Assembly (NCBI GenBank): GCA_016185815.1
Contig: JACPMT010000012.1
Location: 16,063 to 25,964, forward strand
Direction: 5' to 3'
DNA from: Candidatus Woesearchaeota archaeon
GTDB lineage: Archaea > Nanobdellota > Nanobdellia > Woesearchaeales > GW2011-AR4
DNA length: 9,902 nucleotides
In this document: positions 6,366 through 9,902 of the stretch, piece after piece
Layout of the letters: every line of letters begins with the position of its first letter
Position numbering within the stretch: the first letter of the stretch is position 1
The notes under the pieces: generated by a model
Told to the model about the DNA's origin: nothing
The model's input: the letters and a program-made list of their open reading frames with translations, nothing else
Databases searched by the model: none
Translations under genes and position numbers: made by a program

Positions 6366-6521
6366 ATGAACCACGATGAGCCAAAATTTGAAAAAAAGCT
6401 TAGAAAGTTTTCTGTTGTCAGGCAGTGCCCAAAATGCAGGCAATTGTCCTTATCCTACGCAAACAACAAGATATGCTGCTCAAACTGCGGCTACGAAGAG
6501 GATATAGCAACAATAAGGTGA
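6366..6521 (+). CDS. Small zinc-ribbon protein, 51 residues
   Basis: This short gene encodes 51 residues. A basic, helical N-terminus (MNHDEPKFEKKLRKF) is followed by a four-cysteine zinc ribbon: CPKC (C21, C24), a 13-residue spacer, then CSNCG (C38, C41). One further cysteine (C37) precedes the second knuckle. The fold type is common in archaeal RNA- and DNA-binding proteins, but no specific family can be named. It is supported by a TATA box 30 bases upstream. Its tail also contains the ribosome-binding site of the downstream NYN gene (GGTGA, overlapping its own TGA), so the two are translationally coupled. A role as a nucleic-acid-binding partner of the NYN protein is an inference. Confidence 0.75.
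   Translation: MNHDEPKFEKKLRKFSVVRQCPKCRQLSLSYANNKICCSNCGYEEDIATIR
6517..6521 (+). promoter_or_regulatory. Shine-Dalgarno of the NYN gene
   Basis: GGTGA lies four bases before ATG 6526 and overlaps the stop codon of the zinc-ribbon gene. It selects ATG 6526 over the TTG at 6523. Confidence 0.6.
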
Positions 6522-6525
6522 CTTG

Positions 6526-7032
6526 ATGGCTGCTCATTTTAAAGCTCAGAGGGTTGGAATATTTGTTGACGTGCAGAACATGTACTACTCTGCAAAAAAC
6601 CTGTACAATGCAAAGGTTAATTTTGCCCAGATTCTCAAGGCTGCTGTCGGCGACAGGAACTTAATAAGGGCCATAGCCTATGTCATAAAGGCGGATGTAA
6701 AAGAGGAGCAGAATTTTTTTGACGCCCTGGAAAAAATAGGCTTTGAGGTAAGGGCAAAGGACCTGCAGGTTTTTGCCGGAGGGGCGAAAAAGGGCGACTG
6801 GGACATTGGACTGGCCATGGACACAATAGAGCTTGCCCCGAAACTTGATACAATAGTGATTGTCAGCGGCGACGGCGATTATGTCCCGTTGGTGCATCAT
6901 CTCAGGCATGCGCTGGGCTGCAGGATAGAGGCTATAGCGTTTGGAAAATCAAGCTCATCCTTGCTGGTAGAGGAGTGCGACTCATTCATAGACCTGGATC
7001 TGGACAAAAGAAGGTATTTGATTTACAGGTAA
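6526..7032 (+). CDS. NYN-domain protein (LabA/DUF88 family), putative ribonuclease
   Basis: This 168-residue protein consists of almost nothing but a NYN domain, a PIN-like fold related to the LabA/DUF88 and MARF1 nucleases. The expected acidic metal-binding residues are in place: D15 and N18 in FVDVQNM, D91, D93 and D99 in KKGDWDIGLAMD, and D116 and D118 in VSGDGDYVPL. A conserved late strand (AIAFG, about 136-140) and the SFIDLD ending are also typical. Family members are metal-dependent RNases or presumed RNases; the target RNA here is unknown. I start the gene at ATG 6526 because a GGTGA site lies four bases before it. The start is coupled to the stop of the 51-residue zinc-ribbon gene, which suggests joint action on RNA. 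No membrane segment or extra domain is present. Confidence 0.88.
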   Translation: MAAHFKAQRVGIFVDVQNMYYSAKNLYNAKVNFAQILKAAVGDRNLIRAIAYVIKADVKEEQNFFDALEKIGFEVRAKDLQVFAGGAKKGDWDIGLAMDTIELAPKLDTIVIVSGDGDYVPLVHHLRHALGCRIEAIAFGKSSSSLLVEECDSFIDLDLDKRRYLIYR

Positions 7033-7048
7033 GCTGCAAAAGTGAATG

Positions 7049-7056
7049 TTTAAATA
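7049..7056 (+). promoter_or_regulatory. TATA box of the thioredoxin gene
   Basis: TTTAAATA is centred 28 bases before the ATG at 7081, and no Shine-Dalgarno is seen before that ATG. This fits a leaderless message. Confidence 0.55.
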
Positions 7057-7080
7057 ACAGCCGCAGATGCCGCATTAAAA

Positions 7081-7404
7081 ATGCTTGACATTACAAAAGA
7101 CACATTTGGCAGGGAAGTCCTGCAAAACAAGGAGCCTGTTCTGGTTGATTTCTGGGCTCCCTGGTGCGGGCCGTGCAGAATTGTGGGCCCTGCCTTGGAC
7201 AAGCTGTCAGCAGAGTACCGGAACAAGCTGAAATTCGCAAAGCTGAATGTTGACGACAGCCAGGAGATTGCAGCCCAGTTCGATGTCAGGGGCATACCAT
7301 GCATGATTATCTTCAGCAATGGCAATGAGCTTGATAGGATTATTGGAGCATATCCCGAAGCAGAGTTAAGGAAAAAAATTGACTTGATACTGGCAAAGAC
7401 CTAG
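7081..7404 (+). CDS. trxA: Thioredoxin
   Basis: This 107-residue single-domain thioredoxin would act as a dithiol-disulfide reductase in the cytoplasm. It carries the classical WCGPC active site (W28, C29, C32) after DFWAP, the buried acidic position of the family (D23), and the cis-proline (P73) in GIPCMIIF. Length is exactly that of a standard thioredoxin. The residue after the cis-proline is a cysteine (C74), where threonine is common. This puts a third cysteine close to the active site and might alter redox behaviour. It follows the NYN gene by 48 bases but has its own TATA box at -28. No thioredoxin reductase gene is in the window. Confidence 0.94.
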   Translation: MLDITKDTFGREVLQNKEPVLVDFWAPWCGPCRIVGPALDKLSAEYRNKLKFAKLNVDDSQEIAAQFDVRGIPCMIIFSNGNELDRIIGAYPEAELRKKIDLILAKT

Positions 7405-7439
7405 ATATAATCACTTGGCAGTGGTTAAAAACCGAAAGA

Positions 7440-7447
7440 TTTAAAAA
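7440..7447 (+). promoter_or_regulatory. TATA box of the 52-residue gene
   Basis: TTTAAAAA is centred about 31 bases before the ATG at 7475. An alternative, GATATAAT overlapping the thioredoxin stop at about 7404-7411, would give a longer leader that contains the GAGGT ribosome-binding site. Confidence 0.4.
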
Positions 7448-7464
7448 GGGTAAAACACAGCAAA

Positions 7465-7469
7465 GAGGT
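7465..7469 (+). promoter_or_regulatory. Shine-Dalgarno of the 52-residue gene
   Basis: GAGGT lies five bases before the ATG at 7475 and supports translation of this short gene. Confidence 0.5.
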
Positions 7470-7474
7470 AAAAA

Positions 7475-7633
7475 ATGGAGCAATTAAACCCGTTTTTGGA
7501 ATTCGACGATATAGCCCCGGATTTTGAATTCGAGGCATTTGTTTTGGAAAGAAACAAAAGGGAAACCGACCTGCTGAACAAGAGAGGCTACAGGATTAAA
7601 AAGCCTGTCTGGAACGGCTTGATTGCATCGTAA
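7475..7633 (+). CDS. Small acidic hypothetical protein, 52 residues (possible 5' part of a split gene)
   Basis: This is a 52-residue reading frame with a ribosome-binding site (GAGGT, five bases away) and a TATA-like element. The first half is acidic and aromatic (FLEFDDIAPDFEFEAF); the second half is basic (LNKRGYRIKKPVWNGLIAS). No family is recognised. Its TAA stop falls exactly where a GC-rich palindromic element begins, and the next gene starts directly after that element without a visible ribosome-binding site. Joining the last sense codon (TCG, 7628-7630) to ATG 7714 would give one 198-residue protein. It may therefore be the front half of a gene interrupted by the repeat. It could equally be a genuine small gene. 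Confidence 0.5.
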   Translation: MEQLNPFLEFDDIAPDFEFEAFVLERNKRETDLLNKRGYRIKKPVWNGLIAS

Positions 7634-7635
7634 AG

Positions 7636-7713
7636 ATGAACGCGAGCAGTGAGTTGTGAGGCGAGTTCGTCGAGCCTCACTCGCCAGCTACCAGCGTTCT
7701 CGCAAGCAACTCT
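7636..7713 (+). repeat. GC-rich palindromic element, copy 1 (intergenic)
   Basis: This stretch of about 78 bases is full of inverted repeats and much richer in G+C than its surroundings. The central hairpin has arms GTGAGGC (7656-7662) and GCCTCAC (7674-7680). Further pairs are GGCGAG/CTCGCC (7660-7665, 7680-7685), GAACGC/GCGTTC (7638-7643, 7694-7699) and GAGTTG/CAACTC (7651-7656, 7707-7712). The core 7649-7684 aligns with the reverse complement of 7951-7979: 28 of 29 aligned bases agree, with one inserted G and an inserted TCGAGC in this copy. The element lies exactly between the stop of the 52-residue gene and the start of the 146-residue gene. It is probably a dispersed palindromic repeat; a terminator or regulatory hairpin is the alternative. 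Confidence 0.75.
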
Positions 7714-8154
7714 ATGTACAAGGCAAAATTATGGGACGAGGACAAGTGGAACATTCATTCTGGCAGCTATAACTCCCCGAAATACTCCAGTTCCCCTGGC
7801 GGAAAAAAAGACGATAAAAAATACAATGAGCAGAAATACGGCCAAAAGGAAGGCAATGTTTCCTCTGACTACATAAGGAAGCAGGATGAAAAGGAAAAGG
7901 AGGACAAGGATAAAACAAATATTTTTGAGGATTTTGAAGAGGAGTCGAATGCGAGTGAGCGAACTCGCTCACAACTGACGGAAAATCCGGAAATAAAAGA
8001 CGAGGAAATGCCATTCAAGGCGGCAAAGCAGATTTTTAACGAAAGCAAATATGGGGCAAAAAAAACCGAAAAAAGCAAAAACGCCAGCACTATCGAGGAT
8101 GCCATCAAAAAGGCAATTGAAGAGGAGAAGAAGGTAATCATAATGGACAGCTGA
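7714..8154 (+). CDS. Lys/Glu-rich, probably disordered hypothetical protein, 146 residues
   Basis: I do not recognise this protein. It begins MYKAKLWDEDKWNIHSGSYN. The long low-complexity region that follows (about 20-135) is rich in K, E, D, S, N and G and should be largely disordered, with short repeated-looking pieces such as NEQKYGQK and NESKYGAK. The C-terminus (STIEDAIKKAIEEEKKVIIMDS) looks like an ordered helix. Residues 78-89 (SNASERTRSQLT) are encoded by a palindromic repeat and differ from the surrounding acidic/lysine pattern. No ribosome-binding site precedes ATG 7714, and in this frame a stop lies upstream at 7657-7659 inside repeat copy 1. It ends two bases before the DUF1461 gene, so the two are probably co-expressed. 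Start and independence from the 52-residue gene are uncertain. Confidence 0.6.
   Translation: MYKAKLWDEDKWNIHSGSYNSPKYSSSPGGKKDDKKYNEQKYGQKEGNVSSDYIRKQDEKEKEDKDKTNIFEDFEEESNASERTRSQLTENPEIKDEEMPFKAAKQIFNESKYGAKKTEKSKNASTIEDAIKKAIEEEKKVIIMDS
7951..7979 (-). repeat. Palindromic element, copy 2 (in frame inside a gene)
   Basis: This is a 29-base copy, inverted relative to copy 1, that contains a perfect hairpin: GTGAGCGA (7955-7962), two bases, TCGCTCAC (7965-7972). It shares the blocks AGTTGTGAG, CGAGTTCG and CTCACTCGC with copy 1 when read on the minus strand. It is inserted without disturbing the reading frame of the 146-residue protein, adding roughly residues 78-89 in a predicted disordered stretch. 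Confidence 0.75.
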
Positions 8155-8156
8155 AT

Positions 8157-8807
8157 ATGAAATTCCTTACGATAGCCAAATTCCTGCTGGTCTTAATTCT
8201 GCCTTTTCTGCTGTTCCTGCTTGTCCTGAACTTTGTCGGGTTTGACAGCTCATTTTATTCTCAAAAATTTTCAGAGTACAATGTTGGAAATATTTCCCCA
8301 TTGCACGAGAAAGTCATCAGCTTTATCGAAGGAAAAATCAATGAACTTCCAGGCGACTTTAACGAAAGGGAAAAGCAGCACCTGCTGGATGTAAGAAATG
8401 CTGCAACAATTTCAACAATTGTGCTTTATATCCTGGTTTTTTTATTCATATTGCTGTTAATTGCGTCCATACTGACATTGAAAGTCAATAATCTGATAAC
8501 AAATTTTATCGGGAAAATCCTGGTTTTTGGCGGGGTTTTGACAATAGCGCTTGCAGCAATTTTGTTTTTTTTGATAAATTCTGATTTTTCCTCAACCTTT
8601 GAATCATTCCATAGCCTATTCTTTAAGAAAGGAACCTATGTTTTTGACCCTGCAAAAGAGATTATTGTAAGGCTTTATCCGGAGCAATTGTTCATGGATC
8701 TGGGGATAAAAATATCAAAAGGCGTTGTCTTAATGTCAGCTATCGCGATTTTATTGGGCTCGTTTCTAGTCTTCAAATCAAAAAGCAAAAAGAATAAAAA
8801 CAAGTAA
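8157..8807 (+). CDS. DUF1461/TIGR01906 integral membrane protein, Lit-like
   Basis: This 216-residue protein has four predicted membrane helices (about 5-27, 84-109, 119-141, 184-207) and a Lys-rich cytoplasmic tail (KSKSKKNKNK). The two long loops face outside by the positive-inside rule. They carry the family signatures REKQHLLDV (H75) and FHSLFFKKGTYVFDP...RLYPEQLF (H152). This is the DUF1461/TIGR01906 family. From memory, bacterial Lit (lipoprotein intramolecular transacylase) belongs to it, and two outward-facing histidines there are essential for moving an acyl chain onto the lipoprotein N-terminus. Both histidines are kept here. Archaeal lipids are ether-linked, so the archaeal substrate is unclear. 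The ATG lies two bases after the stop of the 146-residue gene and has no clear ribosome-binding site. Confidence 0.83.
   Translation: MKFLTIAKFLLVLILPFLLFLLVLNFVGFDSSFYSQKFSEYNVGNISPLHEKVISFIEGKINELPGDFNEREKQHLLDVRNAATISTIVLYILVFLFILLLIASILTLKVNNLITNFIGKILVFGGVLTIALAAILFFLINSDFSSTFESFHSLFFKKGTYVFDPAKEIIVRLYPEQLFMDLGIKISKGVVLMSAIAILLGSFLVFKSKSKKNKNK
8793..8800 (+). promoter_or_regulatory. Possible TATA box of the triosephosphate isomerase gene
   Basis: AATAAAAA is centred 30 bases before ATG 8827, inside the end of the DUF1461 gene. It overlaps lysine/asparagine codons, so chance occurrence is possible. Confidence 0.3.
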
Positions 8808-8826
8808 AAAACATGCCACAATCAGG

Positions 8827-9591
8827 ATGAAAAAATTAATTGCAGCAAACTGGAAGATGAATAAAACAATTAAGGAATCAGTCTTATTTATTGAAGAATT
8901 CAAAAAAATAATAAAAAACGAAAAAAATGCTGAAATTGTTATTTGCCCGCCATTTACGGCGTTAACAGCATTATCAAAAGAACTAAAAAATTCCAATATA
9001 AAAATCGGAGCCCAAAACATGCATTTTGAAGAAGCTGGAGCTTTTACAGGCGAAATCTCTCCATTAATGCTAAAGGAGACAGGATGCGAGTATGTTATCC
9101 TTGGGCATTCCGAAAGAAGGGAAATCTTCGGAGAGGATGATTTATTGGTAAACAAAAAGATAATTGCTGCATTAAAACACGGCTTAAGTCCAATCTTGTG
9201 CATAGGTGAAAATTTAGAGCAAAAAAACCAGGGAAAAACAAAAAATATCATTGAAAACCAGTTAAAAAACTGCCTCAAAAGCATTGATAAAAGCCAAATG
9301 GAAAGTATCACCATTGCTTATGAGCCGGTATGGGCGATAAGCAGGGGCAACCCCAGCCACAAGGCTGCGACAAAAGAAGATGCAGAAGAGGGGCATAAAT
9401 TCATAAGAAGCGTTATTGAAAAAATGTTTGACACGGCTATTTCAAAAAATATCAGGATAATTTACGGCGGCTCAATGAAGCCCGAGAACGCAAGGGAGCT
9501 GCTCTCAATGCCTGACATTGACGGCGGCTTGGTCGGCAATGCCTCGCTGGATGCCAAGAGCTTTGCTGAGATTGTGAAGAGCGTGAAATAA
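8827..9591 (+). CDS. tpiA: Triosephosphate isomerase, bacterial-type length
   Basis: This 254-residue triosephosphate isomerase interconverts DHAP and glyceraldehyde-3-phosphate. Catalytic residues are present: N8 and K10 (AANWKMNK), H94 (LGHSERR) and E166 (AYEPVWA). The phosphate-binding turns IIYGGSMKP and GGLVGNASL are also there. Length and motifs match the bacterial/eukaryotic form rather than the shorter archaeal form of about 220-230 residues, so the gene may have been acquired from bacteria. The catalytic lid (loop 6) is unusual. Where PVWAIGTGKTAT is typical, it reads PVWAISRGNPSHKAAT, about four residues longer. It lies 19 bases after the DUF1461 gene and is followed by T-rich sequence. 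Confidence 0.95.
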   Translation: MKKLIAANWKMNKTIKESVLFIEEFKKIIKNEKNAEIVICPPFTALTALSKELKNSNIKIGAQNMHFEEAGAFTGEISPLMLKETGCEYVILGHSERREIFGEDDLLVNKKIIAALKHGLSPILCIGENLEQKNQGKTKNIIENQLKNCLKSIDKSQMESITIAYEPVWAISRGNPSHKAATKEDAEEGHKFIRSVIEKMFDTAISKNIRIIYGGSMKPENARELLSMPDIDGGLVGNASLDAKSFAEIVKSVK

Positions 9592-9592
9592 A

Positions 9593-9660
9593 TTTTTTAG
9601 TTTAATTCTCTTATTTTATTGGATTTTTTGTTAATGATTTTTTAATATTTATTTGTTTTA
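9593..9660 (+). terminator. Multiple oligo-T tracts after tpiA
   Basis: Runs of T at 9593-9598, 9624-9629 and several shorter ones follow the tpiA stop within 70 bases. They fit archaeal oligo-T termination on the plus strand. No hairpin is evident. Confidence 0.5.
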
Positions 9661-9675
9661 TTTTGTACTGGAATT

Positions 9676-9900
9676 TTATGGCACATCAACATACAGCTTC
9701 TGGATATTTGAATAGGACTTGCCGTCCGCAGCCTGTATTTTTACGTCAAAAATATAGGTGCCCGATACAATATCTGCGGGGACCTGAACGCCGATGCCTA
9801 GGTTTTTTTCCTCGTTTTTCTCTATAAAAACGCTCCTTGACTTGGGGTTCCAGGCAAGATTGTCAGTCTGTATCTCTGCCTTGCTTTTTGTATAGCCTGA
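9676..9900 (-). CDS. C-terminal end of a secreted beta-sandwich protein (partial)
   Basis: An open frame enters from the right edge and ends at TAA (9676-9678), giving 74 visible residues. They form alternating beta strands: AWNPKSRSVFIEKNEEKN, then IGVQVPADIVSGTYIFDVKI, then SYSNIQKLYVDVP. The pattern of a conserved small-residue turn followed by SGTY and a final V-x-V strand is that of Ig-like/NEW3-type domains. These occur at the C-termini of archaeal surface or secreted proteins. A similar ending is found in the pilin-like protein at 5503 (LSIPTTVSSGSYFLTFDV). The start, any signal peptide and the full domain content are outside the window. It is convergent with tpiA. Confidence 0.65.
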   Translation of the reverse strand, partial: SGYTKSKAEIQTDNLAWNPKSRSVFIEKNEEKNLGIGVQVPADIVSGTYIFDVKIQAADGKSYSNIQKLYVDVP

Positions 9901-9902
9901 AG

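Noticed and set aside
7640..7712. tRNA-like or small structured RNA in the GC-rich stretch (contains GAGTTCG)
   Set aside because: It does not fold as a cloverleaf, has no acceptor stem of matching ends or anticodon arm, and is better explained as a palindromic repeat because a second copy exists.
7649..8014. Alternative frames through the repeat and the start of the 146-residue gene, on both strands
   Set aside because: They cross palindromic repeat sequence and lack starts with ribosome-binding sites. The 7714 frame has the more credible composition and runs to the tightly spaced DUF1461 gene.
8778..9314. 178-residue hydrophobic open frame antisense to triosephosphate isomerase
   Set aside because: It is the antisense of Lys/Asn/Glu-rich codons, which read as Phe/Ile/Leu. 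The sense strand encodes a clear TIM.

Overview
The window looks like a piece of a small, AT-rich archaeal genome, most likely from a DPANN-type lineage (Woesearchaeota or a relative; this assignment is inference from gene content). The archaeal signs are an archaeal SepF, an archaeal short ZPR1 zinc-finger protein, a pilin-like class III N-terminus, and TATA-box promoters. Most of the TATA boxes lie about 23-32 bases before a start codon. A few genes clearly have bacterial-looking relatives: a long bacterial/eukaryotic-type triosephosphate isomerase, an LsrF-like aldolase and a DUF1461 (TIGR01906) membrane protein.

Layout. Bases 1-2716 (+ strand) hold carbohydrate/aldehyde metabolism: the end of an LsrF-like class I aldolase, a zinc-dependent medium-chain dehydrogenase and an aldo/keto reductase. 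Bases 2741-5303 (- strand) hold methylthioadenosine phosphorylase, ZPR1, a 164-residue protein I do not recognise, and the cell-division protein SepF. A divergent promoter region of about 200 bases follows. Bases 5503-6271 (+) encode a pilin-like secreted/anchored beta-domain protein and a two-helix membrane protein, tightly coupled. Bases 6366-7404 (+) encode a 51-residue zinc ribbon, a NYN-family nuclease coupled to it, and a thioredoxin. Bases 7475-8807 (+) encode a 52-residue protein, a Lys/Glu-rich, probably disordered 146-residue protein, and a four-helix membrane protein of the Lit/DUF1461 family. Triosephosphate isomerase follows (8827-9591), and the C-terminal end of a secreted beta-sandwich protein converges on it from the right edge (- strand).

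The most unusual thing I see is a pair of related, GC-rich palindromic elements in inverted orientation. One (about 7636-7713) sits between the 52- and 146-residue genes. The other (7951-7979) lies in frame inside the 146-residue gene. They align with 28 of 29 shared bases, and the length differences preserve the hairpin arms. This suggests a dispersed palindromic repeat family able to enter coding sequence. The upstream copy may also have split one original gene in two.

Other points of interest are a Lit-like transacylase homologue with both key histidines in what appears to be an archaeon, a zinc-ribbon/NYN gene pair, an enlarged catalytic loop 6 in the triosephosphate isomerase, and a mixture of probably leaderless genes and genes with Shine-Dalgarno leaders. 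I found no rRNA, tRNA, CRISPR array or insertion sequence. No gene-free stretch exceeds 300 bases.
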